Shown here: positions 39,425 through 50,566 of the stretch, in pieces | How positions within the stretch are numbered: the stretch's first letter is position 1 | How the letters are laid out: every line of letters starts with the position of its first letter | Source of the DNA: Porticoccaceae bacterium | GTDB taxonomy: Bacteria > Pseudomonadota > Gammaproteobacteria > Pseudomonadales > Porticoccaceae | Length of the DNA: 64,000 bases | NCBI GenBank assembly: GCA_018654575.1 | Contig: JABILI010000035.1 | Span: 1-64,000 of the forward strand | Direction of reading: 5' to 3' | Made by a program: the position numbers and the translations under genes | Notes under the pieces: model-generated | What the model saw: the letters and a program-made list of their open reading frames with translations, nothing else | What the model was told of the DNA's origin: nothing | Database searches by the model: none

Positions 39425-41254
39425 ATGTTTGGTTTTTTTGAGCGGTTAGTCGATCCGTTTCCGCAACAGCTAGCTCAGCGTCCACCTAGGGGTGTCTATC
39501 AGTTTTGTCGTCATTACACGCGAGGAATGGAACCTTGGTTATTGTTAATGGCGGTATTAACTGCGATCACCGCCATTGCCGAAGCTCTTTTGTTTGGTAT
39601 TTTGGGTCAGGTGGTTGATTGGTTATCGACAAGTGATCCAGAAAATTTCGTTGAACGGTCCGGCGGTTACCTGGTGGCGATGGCTGTCTTTATGTTAGTA
39701 CTAATTCCTGTGGCTAACGGATTGCGGTCTTTGGTTGTTCACCAGACGTTGATGGGTAATTTTCCAATGACTGTGCGTTGGATGGCTCATCGATATTTAT
39801 TGAATCAAAGTTATGGTTTTTTTCAAAATGAATTTAGTGGGCGTATTGCGACTAAAGTAATGCAGACCGCCCTTGCCGTCCGTGAGGCGGTAATGAAGCT
39901 ACTTGATGTGATGTTGTTTGTGGTTATTTACGTAGCCACTGCATTGGTGTTAGTAGCAAATGCCGACCCACGCCTTTGCGTGCCGTTGATTATATGGTTG
40001 GGTTTATACGTTTTTATCCAGCGTTACTTCGTGCCGAAAATGAAGAAAATAGCGATGGTTCAAGCAGATGCACGTTCGCTGATGACTGGAAGAATTGTTG
40101 ATAGCTACACTAATATTGTTACGCTGAAACTATTCTCGCATAACGCCAGGGAGTCTGAGTATGTTCGCGATGGCATGAGCGAATTTCTTGATACAGTGCA
40201 TCCGCAAATGCGGCTGGTAACAAAACTTAATATTGCCCTATGGACACTCAACATGCTGCTGGTCTTCTCTACCGCGGCGCTTGGGATTTATCTCTGGATC
40301 GAGGGCGACATTACCCCCGGTGCAATCGCTATTGTAATGAGTTTAGCCATTAGATTAACGGGGATGTCACACTGGATACTCTGGGAAATTAGTAGTCTCT
40401 TTGAAAATATAGGTACGGTTCAGGATGGCATTAATACGCTTTCAGTTCCCAGTGCGGTGGTAGATAGCGATGAGGCGACCGCTTTGGATGTGACTGACGG
40501 AAAAATCTATTTTGACAATATTGGCTTTGGATATAATCCCGAGGAGACGGTATTTGATACATTAAATTTGGTTATTCCGGCAGGCCAAAAGGTTGGCATT
40601 GTCGGGCGCAGTGGAGCTGGAAAATCTAGTTTGGTGAGTTTGCTTTTACGCTTTTATGATATCCAGCGTGGCACCATATCAATTGATGGACAAGATATTA
40701 GCCAGGTCAAACAAGAGAGTTTGCGCTCCAATATCGCGATGGTCACCCAAGATAACTCCTTGTTACATCGTTCGGTTCGAGAAAATATTATGTTTGGCAA
40801 ACCGGAAGCCAGCGAAGAGCAAATGGTTAATGCGGCAACGGAAGCTCAAGCCCATCAATTTATTCTCAATTTAAGAGATAGTGAAGGCCGTCGTGGTTAT
40901 GATGCACATGTTGGCGAGCGGGGCATTACTCTATCAGGAGGACAGCGTCAGCGCATCGCTATTGCGCGAGTCTTATTAAAAGACGCACCTATTTTAGTCT
41001 TAGATGAGGCAACCTCAGCCCTTGATTCAGAAGTCGAAGCGACGATACAGCAGAGCCTCTATGAATTAATGGAGGGTAAGACGGTTATCGCTATTGCACA
41101 TCGGCTTTCAACTATCGCTGCAATGGATCGTTTGATTGTGTTTGATGAAGGTAAGATAGTTGAGGAGGGCACCCATCAGCAATTGATTGGTCAAAATGGC
41201 GTATACACTAAATTATGGGGTCATCAATCTGGCGGCTTTCTTGGATTTGAGTAG
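39425..41254 (+). CDS. ABC transporter, fused permease/ATP-binding protein (MsbA-like exporter family)
   Basis: Six-TM exporter domain plus GRSGAGKSSLVSLLLRFYD, LSGGQRQRIAIARVLLKDAPILVLDEATSALD. Confidence 0.9.
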   Translation: MFGFFERLVDPFPQQLAQRPPRGVYQFCRHYTRGMEPWLLLMAVLTAITAIAEALLFGILGQVVDWLSTSDPENFVERSGGYLVAMAVFMLVLIPVANGLRSLVVHQTLMGNFPMTVRWMAHRYLLNQSYGFFQNEFSGRIATKVMQTALAVREAVMKLLDVMLFVVIYVATALVLVANADPRLCVPLIIWLGLYVFIQRYFVPKMKKIAMVQADARSLMTGRIVDSYTNIVTLKLFSHNARESEYVRDGMSEFLDTVHPQMRLVTKLNIALWTLNMLLVFSTAALGIYLWIEGDITPGAIAIVMSLAIRLTGMSHWILWEISSLFENIGTVQDGINTLSVPSAVVDSDEATALDVTDGKIYFDNIGFGYNPEETVFDTLNLVIPAGQKVGIVGRSGAGKSSLVSLLLRFYDIQRGTISIDGQDISQVKQESLRSNIAMVTQDNSLLHRSVRENIMFGKPEASEEQMVNAATEAQAHQFILNLRDSEGRRGYDAHVGERGITLSGGQRQRIAIARVLLKDAPILVLDEATSALDSEVEATIQQSLYELMEGKTVIAIAHRLSTIAAMDRLIVFDEGKIVEEGTHQQLIGQNGVYTKLWGHQSGGFLGFE

Positions 41255-41274
41255 AGAGTGGTTAAATTAAAAAT

Positions 41275-43164
41275 ATGATTTCATTAACAGATGTCGAAAT
41301 GCGTCGCGGTACAAAAGTATTACTTAGTGAGGCCGAACTGACCGTTCATCCGGGCCAACATATTGGTATTATTGGCGCTAATGGCAGTGGTAAATCTAGC
41401 TTATTTAAACTCCTTCTTGGAGAGGTAACCCCTGATTCAGGCAATTTTGCTATTCCGCTTCAATGGCGTATTGCCCATATGGCTCAGGAGCTTGCTACCT
41501 CGGAGCGCAATGTTCTAGATTTCGTGCTCGACGGTGACCCGGCATTACGGAAGATTGAACAGATGGTTGAACAGGCTCTAGCCAGTGGGGCTGACCATGA
41601 GTTGGCAGATGCCTATGAAAAAATGGACGGTATTAATGGGTTTGATGCCCACTATCGCGCAGAGCAGTTACTCCATGGGTTAGGTTTTCATCAATCTGAG
41701 GTTGGTCGACCAGTGAACAGTTTTTCTGGTGGCTGGCGTATTCGTTTGAATTTAGCCCAATCCCTAATGAGCCCATCTGATTTACTTTTACTTGATGAGC
41801 CGACCAACCATCTCGATCTAGATGCGACCCTGTGGCTTGAAAGCTGGCTAAAAAGTTACAGCGGCACGCTGCTGATTATTTCCCATGACCGCGACTTTTT
41901 AGATAATGTTGTGTCACGTATTGTGCATATTAAACATCAAAAATCTATTATGTATAAAGGTAATTACTCAGCTTTTGAGCGAGTGAGAAGCGAGCGTTTG
42001 GCATTGCAGCAAGCGAGTTATGAAAAGCAGCAAAAACGTAAAAAAGATGTCGAGGCCTTTGTCGCTCGGTTTCGGTACAAGGCGTCTAAAGCCAAACAGG
42101 CTCAGAGCCGGTTAAAAGAGTTACAGCGCATGGAAGATATCGCGCCTGCTCACGTCGACTCGCCGTTCTACTTCAATTTCTCGTCTCCAAAAGAAGCCTA
42201 CAGTGCTCTGGTCAACCTCAGCATGGCGACACTTGGACACCAAGGCAAAAAGGTACTGAGTAATGTTAATCTTGATTTACAGCCCGGCACACGCATTGGA
42301 TTGTTAGGGCCCAATGGAGCCGGTAAGTCGACTTTAATTAGCAGCCTTACTGGTGAGCTTGACTTGATCGAAGGCGTGCGTGTTTATGGCGATAATGTGC
42401 ACATTGGCTATTTTGCCCAGCACCAATTAGAAGTGTTGGATCTCCAGGCAAGCGCTCTACTGCACATTCAGAGAATCAGTCCCACTGCGACTGATCAGGT
42501 GGTTAGAAACTTTCTGGGTGGTTTTGACTTTCATAATGATAAAGCGCTAGATCCCATTAGGGATTTTTCCGGGGGTGAGAAAGCGCGCTTAGCATTAGCT
42601 TTGATCGTTTGGCAAAGACCCAATCTATTACTCCTTGATGAACCGACTAATCACCTGGACATTGAAATGCGTCATGCCTTAACGATGGCCCTTCAAAATT
42701 ATGAGGGAGCACTCTTAGTGATATCTCACGATCGGCACTTGTTGCGTAATACCGTCGATGAGTTTTATTTAGTTGCCGATGGGACATTGTGTGAGTTTGA
42801 CGGGGATCTAAAAGATTATCAGGCTTGGTTGAAAAAATTTGTACGAGATATCGATGCTAAACGACCACTAGTGCTTGAGCCAGTAGAAGATAAAAAGGTA
42901 GCTCGCCAAAAAGCAGCGCAAACCCGAGAAAGAATGGCGCCTATTACCAAAAAGATTCGTCAACTTGAAACCCTAATGACTCAGTTACAGACTGATCTAG
43001 CTCAAATAGAGGCTCAGTTGGCGGACGAGAATATTTACAAAGATGAGCAAAAGATGGAACTTAATGACCACTTATCTGCTCAGATAGAAGTGAAGCGAAG
43101 ACTTTCTACCTATGAGGAGCAGTGGTTGGAGTGCCAAGAGGCGTTAGAGCTAGAAAATAATTAA
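41275..43164 (+). CDS. ABC-F family ATPase (YheS-like)
   Basis: Two NBDs (GANGSGKSSLFKLL; GPNGAGKSTLISSL), ABC-F linker, C-terminal coiled coil. Confidence 0.88.
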   Translation: MISLTDVEMRRGTKVLLSEAELTVHPGQHIGIIGANGSGKSSLFKLLLGEVTPDSGNFAIPLQWRIAHMAQELATSERNVLDFVLDGDPALRKIEQMVEQALASGADHELADAYEKMDGINGFDAHYRAEQLLHGLGFHQSEVGRPVNSFSGGWRIRLNLAQSLMSPSDLLLLDEPTNHLDLDATLWLESWLKSYSGTLLIISHDRDFLDNVVSRIVHIKHQKSIMYKGNYSAFERVRSERLALQQASYEKQQKRKKDVEAFVARFRYKASKAKQAQSRLKELQRMEDIAPAHVDSPFYFNFSSPKEAYSALVNLSMATLGHQGKKVLSNVNLDLQPGTRIGLLGPNGAGKSTLISSLTGELDLIEGVRVYGDNVHIGYFAQHQLEVLDLQASALLHIQRISPTATDQVVRNFLGGFDFHNDKALDPIRDFSGGEKARLALALIVWQRPNLLLLDEPTNHLDIEMRHALTMALQNYEGALLVISHDRHLLRNTVDEFYLVADGTLCEFDGDLKDYQAWLKKFVRDIDAKRPLVLEPVEDKKVARQKAAQTRERMAPITKKIRQLETLMTQLQTDLAQIEAQLADENIYKDEQKMELNDHLSAQIEVKRRLSTYEEQWLECQEALELENN

Positions 43165-43265
43165 TACGTAAAAAATATGAAACAGCATAGAAAGCTGTGT
43201 TTAGATCGCCGGTCGGGGTGTGAAAAATAAGAAATAAACTAAGTGAAATTTAATAGGTAGATCTG

Positions 43266-43781
43266 ATGTTCTTAAGCAAGTATAAAAAATTAATAACGCG
43301 AGCTTTAGCGATAGATACTTCTAGGCCGGTATCGAAAAATAAGGGCGTTATGAGTGCGGATCAATCCGCTCAATCTGCGCCTCGAGCTATTATTGGTGCT
43401 GGTGTAAAAATGGAGGGTCAGATTGTAAGTCGTGAGAATATTGTTGTTGATGGCTTGATCAAAGGTGGCATAATCGCTGAAGATCATCAGGTTTTAGTCA
43501 GTGACTCCGGGGTAGTCAAAGGCAACATCCATGCTAGTGTGGTTTTGGTGCAAGGATCAGTTACTGGCGATATTACGGCCAACCAAAATGTTGTTATTGC
43601 AGCATCGGGAAATATTATCGGTAATATTGAATCTCCTAGGGTCACCTTACAAGACGGTGCTAAGTTTAAAGGCAGTATCGAAATGGATCCTGGTCAGCCT
43701 ACGCAAGTCGAATTACTGTCTAGCGTTAAAGCAGGCCGTCTTAATACTCGATCGAGTCAGGCAGAAAAAAAAGCGTCCTAA
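43266..43781 (+). CDS. Bactofilin (polymer-forming cytoskeletal protein)
   Basis: Repeated short beta-helix pattern IIGAGVKMEGQIVSRENIVVDGLIKGGI...VKGNIHASVVLVQGSVTGDITA. Confidence 0.9.
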   Translation: MFLSKYKKLITRALAIDTSRPVSKNKGVMSADQSAQSAPRAIIGAGVKMEGQIVSRENIVVDGLIKGGIIAEDHQVLVSDSGVVKGNIHASVVLVQGSVTGDITANQNVVIAASGNIIGNIESPRVTLQDGAKFKGSIEMDPGQPTQVELLSSVKAGRLNTRSSQAEKKAS

Positions 43782-43838
43782 CGATTAATTTTCACTCAAT
43801 GAGTAACACTTCTAAGCGCAGCAGAGCAGTGATAGGCG

Positions 43839-44444
43839 ATGTCAGTATTACAAAGTAATTTATTATCGGCAGCTTTTAAGCGATTAGATCTTAAAAAGCG
43901 CCTTGTTGTTCTTGATATGGGGCACGCATCATCTTCGACAGTTAGTTTTTTTAACCATTTTAGGTGCCGGCTCAGTTTTGTTGACATGCACAATGAATCC
44001 TTTATCACCTGCCCAAATTTGGATTTAAGTCACGAAGAGTTAGTGGCCCAGATGACTGAGTTATTAAACCTAGATGCAAATATTAAGATCGACATCTGTT
44101 TATTTTGGGATCTTTTTAATTATCTTAATGACGCTATGATTAAGGCGCTAATAGAGGCGCTAGAGCCGCATATTAATCATTCAACCAGCGGTTATGTGAT
44201 TGGCACGCGTGACTCACGCAATCAACTCCCTTTTTATCAATACGGTATTGTTGATAAGAACAATTTGACCGAAAACGATGGATCAGGCATCCAAGGTACT
44301 ATTTATCCTCGGTCTCAACGAGATCTTAATAAGTTAATCGACTACTTTGAAATAGATAGAGGTCAATTACTGTCCGAAGGCAGGGCTGAATACTTATTGT
44401 TTGAAAACAGAGACTCGGACAAAAGCGACAGAAGCATTATTTAA
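43839..44444 (+). CDS. Uncharacterised protein, possible degenerate SAM-methyltransferase-like Rossmann fold
   Basis: RLVVLDMGHASSSTVSFFNHFRCRLSFVDMHNES ... IDICLFWDLFNYL pattern; follows bactofilin. Confidence 0.5.
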   Translation: MSVLQSNLLSAAFKRLDLKKRLVVLDMGHASSSTVSFFNHFRCRLSFVDMHNESFITCPNLDLSHEELVAQMTELLNLDANIKIDICLFWDLFNYLNDAMIKALIEALEPHINHSTSGYVIGTRDSRNQLPFYQYGIVDKNNLTENDGSGIQGTIYPRSQRDLNKLIDYFEIDRGQLLSEGRAEYLLFENRDSDKSDRSII

Positions 44445-44542
44445 ACCCACCTGTACCTAAATGCATTCAACGAGCGGTTAATCGTTTCTTTCTTGTCACT
44501 CTCCTAGTCGCTAAACTGCATGGTCTTAAAGAGGAAAGATCT

Positions 44543-45259
44543 ATGAAACGAGCAATTATTATTGGCGCCAGTTCAGGCATTGGTTATGAACTTGCAGTGC
44601 AATTGGCCGATTTGGGTTATCAGTTGGGTTTGATGGCAAGAAGAGAAGCTTGTTTGACTGATCTTAGCCACTCATTACCTGGGGATCATTTTGTTCAAAC
44701 CATCGATCTCATCGACGCAGATACCTCACGAACGCAACTAGCCGACTTAATTAAGAAAATTGGGGATGTAGAGTTAATAGTGGTTAATTCTGGTGTGGGT
44801 GCCTCTGAGAAGAAGCTGGACTGGAATGTCGAGAGCGAAATAATTGACGTCAATGTACGCGGATTTACTGCCATGTCGATGGACGCGATGAATTATTTTA
44901 TCCAGCGAGGTGGAGGCCACCTTGTAGGAGTTTCATCGGTAGCGGCACATTTTTCGGGTGGTTTAGCACTTACTTATCATGCTACCAAAGCCTTTGTTTC
45001 AAGTTATCTTAATGGCATGCGTTCACGAGCAGCTCGTTCTGGGTTGCCTATTACTATTACGACGGTTGAACCTGGCTTTATTGACACACCCATGCTAGAG
45101 ACCAAACCTGCTTGGACAGCCCCAGTTGGAAAGGCAGTGGCCCAAATCGTTAAGGCGATTATCAATAAAAAAGATCACGTGTACATAACTAAACGTTGGG
45201 TTGTTGTTGCAGGACTGTTTTATATTCTTCCTAGCTGGCTGATCCGTAAGTTTGTTTAG
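44543..45259 (+). CDS. Short-chain dehydrogenase/reductase
   Basis: RAIIIGASSGIGYELAVQLAD, NSGVG, YHATK. Confidence 0.9.
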   Translation: MKRAIIIGASSGIGYELAVQLADLGYQLGLMARREACLTDLSHSLPGDHFVQTIDLIDADTSRTQLADLIKKIGDVELIVVNSGVGASEKKLDWNVESEIIDVNVRGFTAMSMDAMNYFIQRGGGHLVGVSSVAAHFSGGLALTYHATKAFVSSYLNGMRSRAARSGLPITITTVEPGFIDTPMLETKPAWTAPVGKAVAQIVKAIINKKDHVYITKRWVVVAGLFYILPSWLIRKFV

Positions 45260-45386
45260 TCACTGTTTTTCTAAAATATAATGTCAGGCTCAAAAACCCA
45301 ATGATTGGTCGCCGTAGAGCGCTTCTTATGGCGGTCAGTAAGTTAGAGTCTTCATGATAACCATCCGTTAGTTAATTAATCGAAAA

Positions 45387-46121
45387 TCAGTCCTTGTAAG
45401 AGGGGTCGATCCTGTCGATGATACGTACCAAGGCCTTAAACTCCAGCTCTCCCGCAGGCCCACCCAAGGACTGCATAGCCATGAGCTGACCAGCTTTGGC
45501 AATAATATCATCGCCCACAGGGGTAAGGGCTTTGCCCGATGAATCGCTAGCTAGCTGAACCTCACATGACCGTTGTAGCGCCCACATATTATGAAATGCC
45601 TCTGCAATTGATCGGCCACAGGTCAGCAAACCATGGTTGCGCAGTATCAGCATGCTTTTGTCGCCAAGATTAGCGATTAACCGAGGTTTTTCATCGTCCA
45701 TGACGGTAATACCTTCAAAGTCATGGTAGGCCACTCGGCCATGTAACAGTGCGGAGTAGAAATTATCATTGCGCAGACCTTCTTGAGAACAGGCTACTGC
45801 CATGCCCGCATCTGTATGGGTGTGAGTGATGCACTGTACATCGTGCCTGACACTGTGAATGGCGGTATGAATAATTATTCCCGCTGGATTTACGGCGTAG
45901 TCTGTTTCTTCGACTACATTGCCTTGAATATCTACCTTAACCAGATTAGATGCTTTGACCTCGCTATAATGGAGTCCATAAGGGTTGATCAAAAAATGCT
46001 CTTCATCTCCGGGTAACTTGACGGTGATGTGGTTATAAATGAGTTCTGTCCAGCCCATGTAATCAAAAATTCGATAACAGGCAGCCAGTTCCACCCGAAG
46101 TTGTTGTTCTATTTTATTCAT
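45387..46121 (-). CDS. Class II aldolase/adducin family protein
   Basis: YNHITVKLPG, THTHTDAGMAVACSQEG, LRNHGLLTCG. Confidence 0.9.
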   Translation of the reverse strand: MNKIEQQLRVELAACYRIFDYMGWTELIYNHITVKLPGDEEHFLINPYGLHYSEVKASNLVKVDIQGNVVEETDYAVNPAGIIIHTAIHSVRHDVQCITHTHTDAGMAVACSQEGLRNDNFYSALLHGRVAYHDFEGITVMDDEKPRLIANLGDKSMLILRNHGLLTCGRSIAEAFHNMWALQRSCEVQLASDSSGKALTPVGDDIIAKAGQLMAMQSLGGPAGELEFKALVRIIDRIDPSYKD

Positions 46122-46197
46122 TTAGTTCGCTCTCTTTACAAATTCAGTGAGTATCATAGTTTATGTGTCTTTTTACGCATAGCAGGCATAGGTAGAT

Positions 46198-47028
46198 TTA
46201 GGCTGCAGTTAAGGCAGATCCTGCCAGCGTAATACGGTGCATTAGTCGCGCCTGACCTTGGTAGTCATTGTTGGCCTGGTGCCACGTGCATCGATTATCC
46301 CAAAAGGTAACCGAACCTGGCAACCAGTTAAAGCTACAGGTAAATTGGGGTTGAATGACATGTTCATAGAGTTCGTCCAGTAGAGCGCGACTTTTAGTAA
46401 AGTCCCAGCCTTCAAACTGAATAGTATGGCCAGGATTTACATAGAGTACCTTGCGACCACTTTCTGGATGGATTATCACGACAGGGTGAGTCGCATCGCC
46501 AACACGATCCATACCACCCAATTGTTCAGATAGATCAGTCAGTCGGTATAGTCCATTTTCGCCGTAGAGGTGAGTATTTGAATGCACTGCACGTAAGTTT
46601 TCGATACGTTTTTTAAGGTCTGTAGACAGAGCATCATAGGCCGCCGCGAGGTTAGCAAACTGAGTGTCGCCCCCTGTCTTTGGCAAGGTGCGAGCTACTA
46701 AAATAGATCCCATAGCAGGAATATCATCATAAGAGTGGTCTGTATGCCAGCCGCCACCAATATTAGTTTGCTGGGTTTTCTCTTTTCGCACTTCGGCTAT
46801 TTGTGGAAATTCAGCCGTCGTTTTAAAGAACTTATTGATGATAATGCTGCCAAAGCGCTCGGCAAATTCCAAGTGTTGGTCCGGCGTTAAATCTTGGTTA
46901 CGAAAAAACAGAAGACCATATTCCGCAAAAACCCCACGCAGTTCGACCAACTCATCATTGTTCAATGTAGCTAACTGCAGGTCGGTTACAACGGCACCGC
47001 AACCTTCGGAAAATGCGCTAACATTCAT
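46198..47028 (-). CDS. TauD/TfdA family 2-oxoglutarate dioxygenase
   Basis: GGGWHTDHSYDDIPAMGSIL (HxD), TQFANLAAAYDAL, WDNRCTWHQANNDY. Confidence 0.92.
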   Translation of the reverse strand: MNVSAFSEGCGAVVTDLQLATLNNDELVELRGVFAEYGLLFFRNQDLTPDQHLEFAERFGSIIINKFFKTTAEFPQIAEVRKEKTQQTNIGGGWHTDHSYDDIPAMGSILVARTLPKTGGDTQFANLAAAYDALSTDLKKRIENLRAVHSNTHLYGENGLYRLTDLSEQLGGMDRVGDATHPVVIIHPESGRKVLYVNPGHTIQFEGWDFTKSRALLDELYEHVIQPQFTCSFNWLPGSVTFWDNRCTWHQANNDYQGQARLMHRITLAGSALTAA

Positions 47029-47045
47029 GAATAAAATCCTTGAGG

Positions 47046-48503
47046 CTATAAAAGTTCATTAAGCTTTTGTAGTAATATTTGATTAACTTGTTGCGGATTG
47101 GCCTGGCCTTTTGACACTTTCATTATCTGTCCCATGAAGCCACCCAGTTTTTTCTTGCGTTTGTTTTCATCGCTACTGACAAAGTCTTCAACCATGGCTG
47201 GGTTTGCCTCTAAAACATCAGTAACAATCTTTTCTAAAGCACCACTGTCGGAGACTTGTTTTAGACCTTTAGCGTCGATAATATCATCAACATTACCTTC
47301 GCCTTGCCACATAGCTTCAAACACCTGCTTGGCCATTTTCCCGGAAATACTGCTATCGACAATACGCGCTATCATTTCAGCGAGTTGTTCGGCAGAAACG
47401 GGGCTGTCAGCAAAGCCGAGACCTGCATTATTGAGTGCAGCGCTAAGCTCTCCCATTGCCCAGTTGGCGGCTAGTTTTGGGTTGCCACAACTGTTGGCTA
47501 CGGTTTCGAAAAAACTGGCTATACTAGCATCACTGCTAAGAACGCCTGCATCGTATAAGGAAAGAGCATATTGCGTTACAAACCGCGCTTGCCTTGCGTC
47601 CGGAAGTTCAGGGAGTGCGCGGCGCAATGCCTCAATAGTGTCGTCGCTAACAATCACCGGCAAAAGATCTGGACAGGGAAAATAACGGTAATCATTCGCT
47701 TCTTCCTTACTGCGCATAGCCTTAGCAACCTTAGTATCGCCATTGTACAAGCGTGTTTCTTGTCTTATTGTCCCGCCATCTTCAATCACGTCAATCTGTC
47801 GTTCGACTTCTTTTTCGATAGCTTCTTCCATGAACTTAAACGAATTTAGGTTTTTCGTTTCGGTTCGAGTGCCCAGTTCGGTAGAGCCCATTGGGCGCAC
47901 AGATACATTGACATCAAAACGCATACTGCCCTGCGACATTTCGCCATCACAGATACCAATTGAGGTAACAATACTGTGTAGTTTTTTGGCGAAGGCAACG
48001 GCTTCTTCGATACTACGCATGTCTGGTTCGGAGACTATTTCGATCAATGGCGTTCCGGCGCGGTTAAGGTCAACGCCTGATGAGCCAAGAGGTAGATCGC
48101 CTTCATGGACTGATTTCCCTGCATCTTCTTCGAGATGGGCATGATGGATGCGAATAGATTTTGTGCTGCCATCTGCCAATTGAATACCAACTGCCCCTCG
48201 CCCCACTATAGGCTTTTCTAGCTGAGTCGTCTGATAACCTTTTGGTAGGTCAGGGTAGAAATAATTTTTTCTCTCGAAGACTGAAACTTGTCCAATTTCG
48301 GCATCGATAGCCAACCCAAACATGACTGCGTAGTGCACAGCTTGTTCGTTTAGCACCGGTAGGGTGCCCGGCATCGCTAAATCAATAGCGCAGGCTTGAG
48401 TGTTGGGTTCAGCACCAAAGCTGGTGCTCGCAGCAGAAAATATTTTAGTTTTAGTCGCTAGTTGCACATGGACTTCAAGGCCGATGACGGTTTCCCAATT
48501 CAT
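47046..48503 (-). CDS. gatB: Asp/Glu-tRNA amidotransferase subunit B
   Basis: [39 protein letters not shown]. Confidence 0.97.
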   Translation of the reverse strand: MNWETVIGLEVHVQLATKTKIFSAASTSFGAEPNTQACAIDLAMPGTLPVLNEQAVHYAVMFGLAIDAEIGQVSVFERKNYFYPDLPKGYQTTQLEKPIVGRGAVGIQLADGSTKSIRIHHAHLEEDAGKSVHEGDLPLGSSGVDLNRAGTPLIEIVSEPDMRSIEEAVAFAKKLHSIVTSIGICDGEMSQGSMRFDVNVSVRPMGSTELGTRTETKNLNSFKFMEEAIEKEVERQIDVIEDGGTIRQETRLYNGDTKVAKAMRSKEEANDYRYFPCPDLLPVIVSDDTIEALRRALPELPDARQARFVTQYALSLYDAGVLSSDASIASFFETVANSCGNPKLAANWAMGELSAALNNAGLGFADSPVSAEQLAEMIARIVDSSISGKMAKQVFEAMWQGEGNVDDIIDAKGLKQVSDSGALEKIVTDVLEANPAMVEDFVSSDENKRKKKLGGFMGQIMKVSKGQANPQQVNQILLQKLNELL

Positions 48504-49954
48504 AAAATTCCCTCCGGCGCCTGTGTGTGCCAGTCGGTAACTTGTTGAAATTGGTGGGCAAGGTTAAGCATGCGCGCTTCGTCAAAATAGTTGCCGATAA
48601 TTTGTAATCCAACGGGCTTTCCTTCAACCATTCCGCAGGGTACGGACATGCCAGGCAACCCGGCTAGGTTAGTTGCAATGGTATAAATATCTTCTAGATA
48701 CATAGCTACCGGATCATCGCCTTTAGCGCCAAATTTAAAGGCTGGAGAGGGACAGGTGGGGCCCACAATAAGATCGACGTCAGCAAATGCTTTTACAAAG
48801 TCTTGCTCGATAAGCTGCCGCACCTGCTGTGCTTTACCATAGTATGCATCGTAGTAACCGGCAGACAGGCAATAGGTGCCGATCAATATGCGCCGTTGAA
48901 CCTCTTCACCGAATCCTTCAGAGCGAGTCCGGCAATACATATCCTGCAAATCTTTTGGATTTTCGCAGCGATAGCCATACTTCACACCATCAAAGCGAGA
49001 TAAGTTAGCTGATGCTTCGGCTGGAGCAATCACATAATATGCAGGTACAGAAAGGTCAGAATTGGGAAGGCTTATTTCGACTAATTCAACACCTTGGGCT
49101 TCTAGATCGGTCAAGGCTTTTTTGACGGCCGCCTCAGTCCCTGGGTGCAAGCCCTCTGAAAAGTATTCTTTAGGAATGCCAATACGCAAGCCTTTTACTG
49201 GTTTATTTAGAGAGGCGCTGTAGTCTGGAACTTCACGGTCAACACAGGTGGAATCTTTATCATCAAAGCTGGCCATGCAGTTTAAAAGTAATGCGCAATC
49301 TTCTGCTGTGCGGGCCATAGGGCCTGCCTGATCTAAGCTGGAAGCGAAGGCAATCATCCCCCAGCGCGATACTCGACCATAGGTCGGTTTTAACCCGCTA
49401 ATACCGCAAAGAGCCGCCGGTTGGCGAATAGAGCCGCCGGTATCTGTCGCTGTCGCTCCCGGAGCTAGTCTTCCAGCAACAGCTGCTGCTGAACCTCCTG
49501 AGGACCCTCCAGGCACACAATCGGTAGCCCATGGATTTTTAACTGGCCCATAAAAGCTAGTTTCATTGGAGGAGCCCATAGCAAACTCATCCATATTTGT
49601 TTTTCCGAGCATAACCGCGCCGGTCTGCTCAAAATTTTCCACAACGGTAGCATTATAAGGTGGTATGAAGTTGTCCAACATTTTAGAGCCACAACTTGTG
49701 CGCACGCCCTTAGTGCAAAAGATGTCTTTGTGTAGCAGGGGTACGCCGCACAATGCGGGCGCAGATCCTGTGGCCAATCTTTGATCCGCCAGCTGTGCTA
49801 CCTGCAGAGCTTGGTCTTCGGTAACAGTAATTACCGCATTGTATTGATCATTAAACTGACGAATACGGGCTAAAAAATGCTGAGTTAATTCAACACTTGA
49901 GAATTGCTTGCTTTGAAGCCCTTTAACCAACTCGGCGATAGTATAATTGTGCAT
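48500..49954 (-). CDS. gatA: Asp/Glu-tRNA amidotransferase subunit A
   Basis: Amidase signature [36 protein letters not shown]. Confidence 0.97.
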   Translation of the reverse strand: MHNYTIAELVKGLQSKQFSSVELTQHFLARIRQFNDQYNAVITVTEDQALQVAQLADQRLATGSAPALCGVPLLHKDIFCTKGVRTSCGSKMLDNFIPPYNATVVENFEQTGAVMLGKTNMDEFAMGSSNETSFYGPVKNPWATDCVPGGSSGGSAAAVAGRLAPGATATDTGGSIRQPAALCGISGLKPTYGRVSRWGMIAFASSLDQAGPMARTAEDCALLLNCMASFDDKDSTCVDREVPDYSASLNKPVKGLRIGIPKEYFSEGLHPGTEAAVKKALTDLEAQGVELVEISLPNSDLSVPAYYVIAPAEASANLSRFDGVKYGYRCENPKDLQDMYCRTRSEGFGEEVQRRILIGTYCLSAGYYDAYYGKAQQVRQLIEQDFVKAFADVDLIVGPTCPSPAFKFGAKGDDPVAMYLEDIYTIATNLAGLPGMSVPCGMVEGKPVGLQIIGNYFDEARMLNLAHQFQQVTDWHTQAPEGIL

Positions 49955-49965
49955 TAGCGACTCAT

Positions 49966-50250
49966 TTAATCGATCATTTTCGGGACGGTGAATAGTCCAT
50001 TGTCCGTCGCCGGAGCTATTACTTGAAAGGCATCACGTTGATTACTTTCAGTGATTTCGTCTGCGCGCAGACGCTGAGATACTTGAAATGGTCGCGATAT
50101 ACTCTGCACCGAATCAGTGTTAGCGGTTTGCAGCTGATCAACTAGATTCAATACGCTGCTCAAACGCTCTGAGACATCGGTGATGGTTTTTTCGTCAATT
50201 GAAATACGCGATAAAGTCGCTAACTTTTCAATTTCTTCTCGTTTGATGAT
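49966..50250 (-). CDS. gatC: Asp/Glu-tRNA amidotransferase subunit C
   Basis: [20 protein letters not shown]...; likely start 50250 rather than 50298. Confidence 0.92.
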   Translation of the reverse strand: MIKREEIEKLATLSRISIDEKTITDVSERLSSVLNLVDQLQTANTDSVQSISRPFQVSQRLRADEITESNQRDAFQVIAPATDNGLFTVPKMID

Positions 50251-50566
50251 CATCTTTTTTGCCTGCGAATTACAATTGTTGAGCCTATCTTGTGTCACCT
50301 AACTAACACTCCACTCATTAGGTGAGATAAGTTACCATAAATGGTGATATGAGGTTAAGGCGTTCACCTCTTAAAAACTCTATTTTATCAGCATCTACGC
50401 AAAATTGAGCAAATTAAGTATAGTTATAGGAAGTTTCTCTCAAGATCAGCTAAACTCTCGTATTAGGAATAATATTTAGCCGCTTTTTAAATGCGACTAA
50501 ACAACGAAAAACAACAAGTTTTCTGCAACGCTTATTGCAGCAAAAGTAACCGAGGAAGTCCTCTAG

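Noticed and set aside
43177-43230. 17-aa ORF MKQHRKLCLDRRSGCEK between the ABC-F and bactofilin genes
   Set aside because: No convincing RBS and too short to support
47098-48144. Plus-strand ORFs (up to 195 aa) opposite gatB
   Set aside because: Antisense shadow of gatB; Ser/Ala-rich composition typical of complementary-strand translation
50523-50540. Hairpin ctgcaa/ttgcag upstream of mreB
   Set aside because: Only a 6-bp stem with no T-run or recognised leader architecture
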